Source: Alphaproteobacteria bacterium
Lineage (GTDB): Bacteria > Pseudomonadota > Alphaproteobacteria > JANQMY01
Assembly (NCBI GenBank): GCA_028289425.1
Contig: JANQPL010000002.1
Span: 62,001 to 126,000 of the forward strand
Reading direction: 5' to 3'
DNA: 64,000 nt
The notes beneath the pieces were generated by a model that was given only the letters and a program-made list of their open reading frames with translations, was not told where the DNA came from and did no database searches. The position numbers were made by a program, and so were the translations under genes. Of the stretch, positions 37,544 to 45,693 are shown in pieces (position 1 is the first letter of the stretch; each line of letters starts with the position of its first letter).

Positions 37544-38956
37544 TCACGCTGACCTTTCCCGCGTCATCAGCCAGAACCGCAGGGTCATCACGACTGACGC
37601 GGTGAATAGGCACAGCACGAAGCCCCACCAAACGCCCACGCCCTCGAGGGGCGTGTGGAATGCCAGCAGCCAGCAGGCCGGAAAGCCGATCGCCCAATAG
37701 CTAAAGCCCGCCAGCAACATGGGAATGCGCGTGTCTTTCAAGCCGCGCAGGGCGTGGGCGGCGGCCACCTGGATTGCGTCGAAAATCTGGAAGACCGCGG
37801 CGATCCGCAAAAACGTCACCGCCTGTTCCACGGCCACTGCATTGTCCGGGTCGTGAAGATCGATGAAGATGCTGATGATCGGCCGCGGAAAGATCGCCAT
37901 ACCGAAGGCGAAGATGCCTTGGCACACGGCGGCCACCGCAATGGTGCTGTAGCCCGCTCGCCGCACTTGTTTGATGTTGCCGGCACCCGCGGCCAGACCC
38001 ACCCGCACGACGCCCGCAAGCGACAGGCCGAGCGCGACCATGAAGGTCATGGAGGCCACATCCACGGCAATCTTGTGCGCCGCCAGCGCGGAGCCCCCGA
38101 ACATGCCCATGATAAAGACGCCCGCGTTGAACAGCCCGCCTTCGAAGGCCACCATCACGCCGATGGGCAGACCGATGACGAAAAGATCCTTGAGCTGACC
38201 AAAATGCGGTTTCCAGAAATTGCGGAGCAATTCGAACCGGCGAAACGCGCGGGAATAATGCGCCCAAATGAGAAACGCCAGGAAACCCAGCCCGTTGGCG
38301 AGGAAACTCGCGATACCGGCGCCCACCAGTTCCAGGCGTGGCGCGCCCAAATTGCCGTAGATGAACACCCAATTGAGAAACGTGTTCGCCGCCGTCACCA
38401 AGATAACGAACACCAAAGCCGAATTGGGCTTGCTCAAGCTCGACACCAAATTGCGCAACACGATTAGGCCAAGGGCAAACGGCAATCCCAAAGACAAGGC
38501 AGCGATATAGGGGGCCGCCATCGCCGCCAAATAGGGCGGTTGCTGAACCAGCAGCAAAGCGGACTCAGAGAACACCACCAGCGCAAAGATCAAAGGCAGC
38601 GACACCAATACGCTCGCCCACAGACCCATGCGCACGGCGATGTTGATGCGCGCGCGCCGGTTCGGCCGCTCGCCAACGGCTTGCGCGATCACCGGCGCAA
38701 CGGCCGACACCGGCCCGAAGCCGAACAGCCAGGCGATGAAGTAAAGCGTGGTGCCCAGCAGTGCGGCGGCCAGCGGATCTTTGCCCAGCGCGCCGATCAT
38801 GACCGCGTCGATCACCAAGACGGCATATTGGGTCACCTGGGTTGCCACAAGCGGCAGGCCCAGGCGCAGCAAAGCAACCACTTCCTCTTTCCAGAGGGCG
38901 AAACTTGTGGCGTCGATCCAGGCGGCGCGGCGCGCGGGGGTGGTGCGCGTAGACAT
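37544..38956 (-). CDS. MATE family multidrug/sodium efflux transporter
   Basis: This 470-aa integral membrane protein from ATG 38956 has about 12 spans in two related halves. LGLPLVATQVTQYAVLVIDAVMIG at the N-terminus, split across the first helix, and IGLPIGVMVAFEGG at the start of the second half match MATE/NorM. The likely role is Na+- or H+-driven export of cationic compounds. The frame stays open for a further 239 codons upstream, but that stretch lies in hairpin-rich intergenic DNA and encodes no recognisable sequence, so I exclude it. Confidence 0.93.
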   Translation of the reverse strand: MSTRTTPARRAAWIDATSFALWKEEVVALLRLGLPLVATQVTQYAVLVIDAVMIGALGKDPLAAALLGTTLYFIAWLFGFGPVSAVAPVIAQAVGERPNRRARINIAVRMGLWASVLVSLPLIFALVVFSESALLLVQQPPYLAAMAAPYIAALSLGLPFALGLIVLRNLVSSLSKPNSALVFVILVTAANTFLNWVFIYGNLGAPRLELVGAGIASFLANGLGFLAFLIWAHYSRAFRRFELLRNFWKPHFGQLKDLFVIGLPIGVMVAFEGGLFNAGVFIMGMFGGSALAAHKIAVDVASMTFMVALGLSLAGVVRVGLAAGAGNIKQVRRAGYSTIAVAAVCQGIFAFGMAIFPRPIISIFIDLHDPDNAVAVEQAVTFLRIAAVFQIFDAIQVAAAHALRGLKDTRIPMLLAGFSYWAIGFPACWLLAFHTPLEGVGVWWGFVLCLFTASVVMTLRFWLMTRERSA

Positions 38957-39117
38957 CGTTCTGATCCAAATACAGTGGTGGCGCTGCGGATCATCTCGGT
39001 CCAGCGCAGCCGGCCTGTATAGGACACGGCGGGAGGGTTGGCTAGGGCAAAAACACCAAAAGCTGAAAATTGTCTGGGCAATGTCTAAGTGGATCGGAGT
39101 GAAGACCCCCCTCCTGG

Positions 39118-39195
39118 CCTCCCCCCGCAAGCGGGGGGAGGACGAGGTTGTGGAAGTGCTCGGCCCTAAAGCCCTCCCCCGCGCGCGGGGGAGGG
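39118..39195. repeat. paired G/C hairpins in the MATE-DUF389 gap
   Basis: Two perfect palindromes lie here. The first is a 10-bp stem (39118-39127 with 39132-39141) with loop CAAG, and the second is a 24-nt uninterrupted palindrome at 39172-39195 centred on GCGCGC. Together with the REP at 39345 they fill most of the gene-free 38957-39578 interval. They look like dispersed intergenic elements. No protein-coding potential is credible here. Confidence 0.65.
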
Positions 39196-39344
39196 TTGGG
39201 AGAGGGAGTGAGCAGGCGATGTACCCAACAAAGATGGGCGCATGGGGTTCATCCAGGTTTTCGGGTGCAATCACCCGCCGCTCATCCCGGTCGCGCCCCA
39301 GACAAATGACGGGCCGCGAACCGGGATCTGTCACTGGTTCGGTT

Positions 39345-39373
39345 GAGATTCCCGCGTTCGCGGGAATGAGCGG
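39345..39373 (+). repeat. REP-like palindrome, copy 2
   Basis: The stem ATTCCCGC (39348-39355) pairs with GCGGGAAT (39360-39367) around loop GTTC. The surroundings GAGATT...AATGAGCGG match the minus strand of copy 1 (about 91-117) at nearly every position. The two T/A versus C/G differences in the stem are compensated, so pairing is kept. Confidence 0.7.
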
Positions 39374-39578
39374 GTTCGGAAGATCGATTGCACCGCGGCA
39401 GCGCCGCGCGCGTCCTGAAATGAGACAAACAAAAAAGGCCATTGGCGTCTCCATTGCCAAAAGCCTCCCCTTGCGTTGAGGATAGCACAAAGGGAGTCGC
39501 GAGGACAGCGGACCCGGAACGGTCGGCGTGACAAACGCGCCCGACCACGACTGCAACGCGCACGGAAGGATTTTTTCA

Positions 39579-40556
39579 TTGAGACTGATAACAGCGGCTT
39601 TTCCCGAAGGCATGGCCGACACCGTGTCGGCCACATTGGATAACTTTCCCCACGCCCAGTGGAGCGTGTCCAAGGCGCAGGACGGGCAATGTCAAGCGCA
39701 GTTGGTTGTTGAAACCGGTGCGAGCCAAACCGTCATGGACAAACTGCAGTCCGTGCTCACGTCCGCAGAGGAATGGCGCATTGTGGTGCTGCCGGTAGAA
39801 GCGGCCTTGTTGCCCAGCGTCACGGAAGAAGCAGCGGAAGATGCCCGGGAAAAAACGACGGCGTTGCGGGAAGAGATCTATCAGGATGTGCGCCAGGGTG
39901 CGGTACTCGACGTCAACTTCCTTACGCTGACCATCTTGTCCGCCGTGGTGGCGGCCTTGGGCATCAATGCCGACAATGTGGCCGCCGTGATCGGCGCCAT
40001 GGTGATTGCGCCCTTATTGGGTCCGCTCTTGGCGTTTTCGTTCGGATCGGCCATTGGCAATGGCGAGTTGATGCGCAAGGCGGCGCAAACCGCTTTGGCG
40101 GGATTGGGGGTTGGTTTTGCGACCGCGTTTGGCCTGGGCGCGACGATCGATGTCAATCTGAGCAGCAGCGAACTCTTGTCGCGCACGGAATTGGGTCTCG
40201 ACAGTGTGGCGCTTGCGCTGGCATCGGGCGCGGCTGCGGCGCTGTCCGTGTTGACGGGCATCTCATCCGTTTTGGTGGGCGTGATGGTTGCCGTCGCCAT
40301 CTTGCCGCCGTCGGTGGCCGTCGCGCTGCTCTTGGGTGCCGGCGAAGGCGTGCTTGCCGCCCGGGCCTTTGCCTTGCTTGCGACCAATGTGGTCTGCGTG
40401 ATTCTGGCAAGCCAAATCGCCTTTGCGTGGAAGGGCGTGCGGCCGCGCACATGGCTGGAGCGCCGTTCCGCGAAACGCTCCACGCAAATCAATCTTGCCG
40501 TTTGGGCCATTCTCTTGGCGGCCTTGGTGGCCCTCATCGTTTTCGGGGTGGGGTGA
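39579..40556 (+). CDS. DUF389 / TIGR00341 family membrane protein
   Basis: This conserved inner-membrane protein has a cytosolic N-terminal part (about 90 residues) followed by several hydrophobic helices containing AVIGAMVIAPLLGPLLAFSFG and VLVGVMVAVAILPPSVAVALL, the DUF389 hallmarks. The function is unknown; it has been proposed to act in transport. I choose TTG 39579 (325 aa) because GGAAGGA lies 8 nt upstream and the protein then begins with RLITAAFPEG, as other family members do. A GTG at 39528 is in frame but adds 17 atypical residues. Confidence 0.87.
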   Translation: MRLITAAFPEGMADTVSATLDNFPHAQWSVSKAQDGQCQAQLVVETGASQTVMDKLQSVLTSAEEWRIVVLPVEAALLPSVTEEAAEDAREKTTALREEIYQDVRQGAVLDVNFLTLTILSAVVAALGINADNVAAVIGAMVIAPLLGPLLAFSFGSAIGNGELMRKAAQTALAGLGVGFATAFGLGATIDVNLSSSELLSRTELGLDSVALALASGAAAALSVLTGISSVLVGVMVAVAILPPSVAVALLLGAGEGVLAARAFALLATNVVCVILASQIAFAWKGVRPRTWLERRSAKRSTQINLAVWAILLAALVALIVFGVG

Positions 40557-40582
40557 CAACCAAAAGCTTCGATTGGGTTGTG

Positions 40583-41776
40583 CTAGCTGCCTTTCCCAAT
40601 CAGCCGATAGGAGGCAGCGAACAACAGAAACCCAATTACCGTAAGCGTTGCTGCGAGTTGATTTTGCCAGACGCTAAGATTGAACCGGGGCGCATCCTTC
40701 AAGTCAGGCAGTTTTCCGTTGGTGAAATGCAGAACAGCAGGTGTCTTAATGCCAAAAAGCGCGACTGCTGTTTCCAGTTTTTCCATTTCTCGCGGTTCTT
40801 TCACATGATGCAAAATTAACAAGGCGCGGCGGGAGCCGATGGTCTTTTCCAAACGCTGGTAGGTTGCAACGATCTCCCCCAATTCGGACTGACGGATCTG
40901 TTGCCAATATACGAGAAACGGCTCGTGCACCTGGTTGAGTTCAAAGTTGATGATGTTTTTGCCTAGGTCTGTGGCCGCTGCACGTGGATCAATTGCCTTT
41001 CCCGATGCTTTAATGATCATCCTTCTAAAATCTCGTGACAGAAGTTTAAGCTTGTATGCCGTCTTTAGGTTGTTGGCCGCTTTGCCGACCAGCGTGAGAT
41101 TCGAAAAGCCGGTTTGCTTGAGAATAGGCTCGGGCAGTGACAAAGGGGCTGCAATTATGGACAACCCAATGATCACCAGATCTGGAGGATCGCTTTTCTT
41201 TACTTCGGGTGGATTTTCAACAAGCTCAGTCGCACGAGATTCTAAGTCCTCGGGATCTGCCTGCCAGAAATCACCTGTGAACACGGACCAAGCAGCGTCC
41301 CAATAATCACGCCAATCGACCTCGTAAAGTTGTTTCCAGAATGAAACCCAATAGTCGCCGTCAAGAACAACTGCTGCGCCATCGCGAAATCGTTCATATT
41401 GCTCTGCCCACCAATCTTTGGTGAATTCGTCGCGAAGATCATTCCAATGGTCCATAAAACCCGCTTTGCCGAACGCTTTGCTGTCGCTGCATACGTTCTG
41501 CTGAGACTTTTCTTGGACAAGTTTCTGGGCTGCCAATCGAAGCGATTCCTCTGTTCTGAGAGACAGATAATCCGCATAGGACAGGTACGTTTTTGCATCT
41601 GCACAATAGTTGCTCTCCGTGGCCTTTTGGATGAGGCGTTGAAGCTCAACCGTGTTGGTGTTTTGTCGCAATTCTTCACGCAACTTGTATTCAACATATT
41701 TCTCCCCCGACCAGTCATAGATTAGGACGGCACCGGCCAAGGCGAGCACAGCTGCAATGCGGAAGAGTATTTTCAC
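40583..41776 (-). CDS. unrecognised bitopic membrane protein
   Basis: I do not recognise this 397-aa protein. From GTG 41776, with GGGGAG nine bases upstream, it begins with one membrane span (about residues 4-22). A long Trp/Asp/Glu-rich helical region follows (for example EFTKDWWAEQYERF and DYWDAAWSVFTGDFW). A weak hydrophobic stretch lies near IIGLSIIAAPLSLP, then a basic segment, and a final span covers about residues 372-390 before a basic end. A C-terminal soluble part contains RALLILHHVKEPREM. Its codon use is more AT-rich than its neighbours, hinting at transfer. It is convergent with the DUF389 gene and divergent from the CPA2 transporter. Confidence 0.75.
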   Translation of the reverse strand: MKILFRIAAVLALAGAVLIYDWSGEKYVEYKLREELRQNTNTVELQRLIQKATESNYCADAKTYLSYADYLSLRTEESLRLAAQKLVQEKSQQNVCSDSKAFGKAGFMDHWNDLRDEFTKDWWAEQYERFRDGAAVVLDGDYWVSFWKQLYEVDWRDYWDAAWSVFTGDFWQADPEDLESRATELVENPPEVKKSDPPDLVIIGLSIIAAPLSLPEPILKQTGFSNLTLVGKAANNLKTAYKLKLLSRDFRRMIIKASGKAIDPRAAATDLGKNIINFELNQVHEPFLVYWQQIRQSELGEIVATYQRLEKTIGSRRALLILHHVKEPREMEKLETAVALFGIKTPAVLHFTNGKLPDLKDAPRFNLSVWQNQLAATLTVIGFLLFAASYRLIGKGS

Positions 41777-42035
41777 AACTCCGTTCTCCCCTGTACCAGC
41801 GGACAATATCCCGTTGGCGCAAGAAGATTTGTGAGAATCTTCACCCTTTACCAACCCAAAACAACACCCCCACACCTTGATTTTCGGTGCCCATTGGCCT
41901 TGAATTTTGGGATCGATCGGCTGGCGGGGGCGCAGCGCCGACCTGACAGCTCACAATAAGAATGTCCGGCTGATCCGGCCCCGGCAGCGTTTGGCGTCGA
42001 GGGGCCAAAAAAAGGCAGGGGGGGCCTTTGTTCCG

Positions 42036-43910
42036 ATGACGGATTTCTTACTGCTCGCGTTGATCTTTCTGTTCGCCGGCGTGTTCGCGGTGCCCATTGC
42101 GGTCCGAATGGGGCTGGGATCTGTGCTGGGATATTTGATCGCCGGCATCATCATCAGTCCATCGCTGGGTGTCCTCGACGTGGATGTGATTTCCATCCAG
42201 CACTTTGCCGAGTTCGGCGTCGTGATGATGCTGTTTTTGGTAGGGCTCGAGCTGGAGCCCAGATTGCTGTGGGACATGCGCGCGCGCTTGTTGGGCCTTG
42301 GGGGCTTACAGGTGGGCGGAACGGCGGCCATCATCACGGCCGTGGCATTGATCCTCAATCAGCCAATGCATGTTGCCGTGGCGATCGGCTTGGTGTTGTC
42401 CCTCTCTTCGACCGCTATTGTCCTGCAAACGCTCGGCGAGAAAGGGTTGATGAAGAGCGACGGGGGACAAGCCAGCTTTTCCGTTTTGTTGTTTCAGGAC
42501 ATCGCCGTCATTCCAATGCTGGCATTTATTCCGCTGTTGGTCCTACCGGAAGGCGCAGGCTTTGCCGATAGCGGGGTCAGTGCCGCATTTTCCCCCGAGG
42601 CGCATCATGAGGACGACCATGGCGGCGGCCTCAGCTTGGTGGAAGGCCTTCAAGGCTGGCCCTATACCGCCGTGACGGTGGGTGCCATCGCGGCTGTGTT
42701 GGTGTTTGGCGGGGTGCTGGTCAATCCGCTGCTGCGATTCATTGCTCGCGCCCGTTTGCGTGAGCTGTTCACGGCCGCGGCTTTGTTGATCGTGGTGGGC
42801 ATTGCCCTTTTGATGTCGCTGGTCGGTTTGTCGCCGGCTTTGGGAACGTTTCTTGCCGGCGTCGTATTGGCAAACAGTGAGTTTCGTCACGAGCTTGAGG
42901 CCGACATCGACCCGTTCCGCAGCCTTCTCCTTGGCTTGTTCTTCATGACCGTCGGCGCCAGCATCAACTTTGACCTCTTGCAGAACAATTTGGGTCCCAT
43001 TCTCACCCTGTCGGTCGGCTTGATTGCGGTGAAGGCCGCCGTGCTGATGATGCTGGGGCAGTTTTTCGGTCTGAAGGGAGCCGGCCAATGGCTGCTCGCC
43101 CTTGGCTTGGCGCAAGCGGGGGAGTTTGGCTTCGTGCTCCTGTCGTTCAGCGTGGCCAGTTCAGTCATCCCGGCCGACGTGGCGGACATGTTGGCGCTGA
43201 TCGTCGCCCTGTCCATGTTGATGACGCCGCTCTTGTTTATTTTCTACGAACAGGTGATTGCACCGCGCGCGCTCGCCGGTCAGGAACGCGAGGCGGACCG
43301 CATCGACGAAAGAGCAAATGTGATTATTGCCGGACACGGACGGTTCGGCGGCATCATCAATCGCATTATGCGCGCCGCGGGCCACAAGACCATCGTGGTC
43401 GACTACAGTTCCGAGCAGCTGGAACGGCTGCGGACCATCGGCATCCGGGTCTATTTTGGCGATGCGACCCGGCCCGATATGCTCAAGGCGGCCGGTATCG
43501 AACAGGCAAAAGTGCTGGTCGTTGCCATCGACAACCGGGAAAAAATTACGGAGCTGGTGGGGTACGCCATTCGAACCTATCCGCATCTTCATGTGGTCAG
43601 CCGCGCCGTCGACCGCTTCCATGTCTATGAGCTTTTTGCCGCCGGCTGCCGCGACATAATCCGCGAAACCTATGACAGTTCCCTGCGGGCGGGCCGCTCG
43701 GCGCTGGAGGCCATGGGTGCGTCGCGGGAAAACGCCGAAAGTCTTGTCCGGACGTTTGAGGCGGCGGACCGCAAATCCATCGCGGAGCTGGCACCGCTTT
43801 ATGATCTCAATGTGCCGTTCTACAAGAACACCGCCTATCTGGAAAAGGCCAAGGAAATGCAGGAAGAAGCGGAAGAGCAGTTGCGCGGCACGTGGCAGCC
43901 CGATCAATAG
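42036..43910 (+). CDS. CPA2-family monovalent cation:proton antiporter (KefB/KefC type) with TrkA-N domain
   Basis: This 624-aa protein from ATG 42036 has about 12 membrane spans with the CPA2 core (LVGLELEPRLLWDMRA, SLSSTAIVLQTLGEKG, SPALGTFLAGVVLANSEFRHELEADI) followed by a cytosolic RCK/TrkA-N domain with the NAD-binding GHGRFGG. The C-terminal 60 residues are helical and charged. KefB/KefC exchange K+ for H+ during electrophile stress, with gating by glutathione. A His/Asp-rich insert (EAHHEDDHGGG) lies in an extramembrane loop. No KefF/KefG ancillary gene is adjacent. Confidence 0.93.
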   Translation: MTDFLLLALIFLFAGVFAVPIAVRMGLGSVLGYLIAGIIISPSLGVLDVDVISIQHFAEFGVVMMLFLVGLELEPRLLWDMRARLLGLGGLQVGGTAAIITAVALILNQPMHVAVAIGLVLSLSSTAIVLQTLGEKGLMKSDGGQASFSVLLFQDIAVIPMLAFIPLLVLPEGAGFADSGVSAAFSPEAHHEDDHGGGLSLVEGLQGWPYTAVTVGAIAAVLVFGGVLVNPLLRFIARARLRELFTAAALLIVVGIALLMSLVGLSPALGTFLAGVVLANSEFRHELEADIDPFRSLLLGLFFMTVGASINFDLLQNNLGPILTLSVGLIAVKAAVLMMLGQFFGLKGAGQWLLALGLAQAGEFGFVLLSFSVASSVIPADVADMLALIVALSMLMTPLLFIFYEQVIAPRALAGQEREADRIDERANVIIAGHGRFGGIINRIMRAAGHKTIVVDYSSEQLERLRTIGIRVYFGDATRPDMLKAAGIEQAKVLVVAIDNREKITELVGYAIRTYPHLHVVSRAVDRFHVYELFAAGCRDIIRETYDSSLRAGRSALEAMGASRENAESLVRTFEAADRKSIAELAPLYDLNVPFYKNTAYLEKAKEMQEEAEEQLRGTWQPDQ

Positions 43911-44004
43911 GGGTGAGGCAATAATCCGTGTTAGGACGGATGCCCAAACTTGGCGTGCCAATGACGCTCCAATTCGGAAATGTATGTAACGCAGGGAGGC
44001 ATGT

Positions 44005-44400
44005 GTGCCGGAGAATCTCGAATACCCCATCATCGTAAGCAGCTTGGCGCTGCTGGTCTATTACTACACGCTCTACCGCGCCGGCACGTCGCGCGCCAAA
44101 TACAATGTGGATGCGCCGTCTCATTCGGGACCGCCGGAATACGAACGGATCGTCCGTGTGCATCAGAACACGCTGGAACATTTGGCCGTGTTTCTGCCGG
44201 GGCTTTGGCTGTTCGCGTTTACGGTGGGACCGATTTGGGCCGCGGGCATCGGCATTATCTGGCCGTTTGCGCGTTTGGCCTATGCGTTCGGATATTATGC
44301 GGACCCACAGAAACGATTGATCGGGCTCATCGCCAGTCTGCCGCCCATCTACATTTTCGTGCCGGGGTCGCTGATCGCGGCGGTGATGAAGTTGATATGA
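44005..44400 (+). CDS. MAPEG family membrane protein
   Basis: This 131-aa four-helix membrane protein of the MAPEG superfamily (microsomal glutathione transferase-like) starts at GTG 44005 behind gggagg. The signature RVHQNTLEHLAVFLP carries the R-x-x-x-N-x-x-E pattern used in glutathione binding. ARLAYAFGYYADPQKR near helix 3 is also typical. Glutathione transferase or peroxidase activity is inferred from family only. The nearby CPA2 transporter is also glutathione-linked in its family. Confidence 0.88.
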   Translation: MPENLEYPIIVSSLALLVYYYTLYRAGTSRAKYNVDAPSHSGPPEYERIVRVHQNTLEHLAVFLPGLWLFAFTVGPIWAAGIGIIWPFARLAYAFGYYADPQKRLIGLIASLPPIYIFVPGSLIAAVMKLI

Positions 44401-44416
44401 ACGAGTTTCAAAAGGG

Positions 44417-45067
44417 TCAGGCCCTGCTGAGATTTTGGAGCCATTCTTCCAGTAAGGCGAACAGCGAACCAAACATGCCCTCGTAATGCTCCGTCACATA
44501 AGCCGGCATGTCGATGGGATAAAGCGCGCCGGAAAACGCCAACAAAATGGCCGAGGTGATCGACAGAGCAACGAGCCAGGAGGCTGCAAAAATCTGTTCC
44601 GGCATGCTTTTCCAATAAATCGCCCACACGGCGATCATGTGGGCAAAGAATGAAAAGACCCCCAGACCGTAGAATATTGTCGCCGCAATTGTCAGCGGTG
44701 CATAGGCGAACGCGCCCGCGGCCCAATAATAGTCCGTGGGCACATAGTCCACATGGCGCGCATAGTTGACGCTTGCCACATGTACCACCATGAACAGTAT
44801 GAGATAGGCCCCGCTGAAGTTTCGCACCACGCGCCACCCGGTCTTTGGAAGCAGAATGAGTTCGGCAACGCCGGACACGATCTGGATCGCGACAGAAAAG
44901 AGGAGGGCGCCCCCAACGATCGGATTGGCATAGTATTGGCGCATGGTGGAAAGGCCGTCGCTATGAGCCTCCGGAGAAACCACGGCCATGAGGTGAACGC
45001 CCAAATGGGTGACGATGAACAGGCCCAAGACGACCGAGTTACATCGGTGGATGAATTCCCAATTCAT
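44417..45067 (-). CDS. five-helix membrane protein with in-helix histidines (possible b-type cytochrome)
   Basis: This 216-aa protein has about five hydrophobic helices. Histidines lie within or at the edge of several helices: IVTHLGVHLM, FMVVHVASV and SFFAHMIAVW. The opening MNWEFIHRCNSVVLGLFIVTH resembles cytochrome b subunits of succinate dehydrogenase/fumarate reductase. I infer possible haem binding, but no flavoprotein or iron-sulfur partner gene is adjacent. It is convergent with the MAPEG gene. The region upstream (45068-45288) is gene-free apart from a hairpin at 45248-45268. Confidence 0.7.
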   Translation of the reverse strand: MNWEFIHRCNSVVLGLFIVTHLGVHLMAVVSPEAHSDGLSTMRQYYANPIVGGALLFSVAIQIVSGVAELILLPKTGWRVVRNFSGAYLILFMVVHVASVNYARHVDYVPTDYYWAAGAFAYAPLTIAATIFYGLGVFSFFAHMIAVWAIYWKSMPEQIFAASWLVALSITSAILLAFSGALYPIDMPAYVTEHYEGMFGSLFALLEEWLQNLSRA

Positions 45068-45247
45068 GTACTGACTGTGTAATCCCCACCGATTGTGCGT
45101 CGTGCCACTATTTGGAGGTGCACGAAAGTTTCTAGCCCGTTGTTTGTTTTAGGCTAAAACGCCAAAAACACAAATTCGCGGACTTCGCCGGACAGGTTTT
45201 GTAACCCCGTCCGCTTATTCATCTGACAGAGTCGAAGTGATTATGGA

Positions 45248-45268
45248 GTCGGGATTATAAATCCCGAC
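45248..45268 (-). terminator. hairpin downstream of the DUF35 gene
   Basis: A perfect 9-bp stem GTCGGGATT/AATCCCGAC (45248-45256 with 45260-45268) with loop ATA lies 20 nt past the DUF35 stop on the minus strand. No U-run follows, so intrinsic termination is uncertain. It marks the probable 3' end of the thiolase-like/DUF35 transcript. Confidence 0.5.
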
Positions 45269-45288
45269 CCGCAGTGGTTTGTAATCTC

Positions 45289-45693
45289 CTAGGCCGGCTC
45301 AAACATGGGCAACGCGCGGCCGTCGGGCAGGTCTTTCCAGGTGACCTTTACTTTCATCCCCACGCGCACGTCATCGGGCGGGCAGTTGACCACGTTCGAC
45401 ATCACGCGCATGCCTTCCTCCAAATCGATCAGCGCCACGACGTAAGGGACCTTGTCGCGCATGAATTTGTTGCCGGGCACATGGTGCACACTGGCGGCGT
45501 AAACCGTGCCGGTGCCCTTGGCCTCGCGCCACTCGACCGGCCCACCCAGATCATGAATAGAAGCGGCGCGAGGCGGATACTGATACTTCCCCGTGGAAGA
45601 ACAGACCTGGAGCATGAGTTTTTTCTCGCGGGTGCCGTCCCAATAGGGTTGTGTTTCCGGAGTGTCGGCGGGGGGTTCGTAGATCTCGCTCAT
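45289..45693 (-). CDS. DUF35 OB-fold protein with degenerate zinc ribbon
   Basis: This 134-aa partner-type DUF35 protein has the N-terminal helix, the rubredoxin-like part, then the OB fold (VEWREAKGTGTVYAAS, VPYVVALIDLEEGMRVMSNVV). The zinc-ribbon cysteines of the family (CxxC...CxxC) are mostly gone: only Cys31 remains, with Thr34 and Ser45/Asp48 in the other places. The YPPR motif (39-42) is kept. Its start overlaps the thiolase-like gene's stop by 4 nt, the normal arrangement for DUF35 subunits that complete thiolase-like acyl-CoA enzymes. Confidence 0.88.
   Translation of the reverse strand: MSEIYEPPADTPETQPYWDGTREKKLMLQVCSSTGKYQYPPRAASIHDLGGPVEWREAKGTGTVYAASVHHVPGNKFMRDKVPYVVALIDLEEGMRVMSNVVNCPPDDVRVGMKVKVTWKDLPDGRALPMFEPA

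Noticed and set aside
38957-39673. N-terminal extension of the MATE ORF by 239 codons
   Set aside because: It lies in hairpin-rich intergenic DNA and has no MATE similarity; the normal start is ATG 38956.
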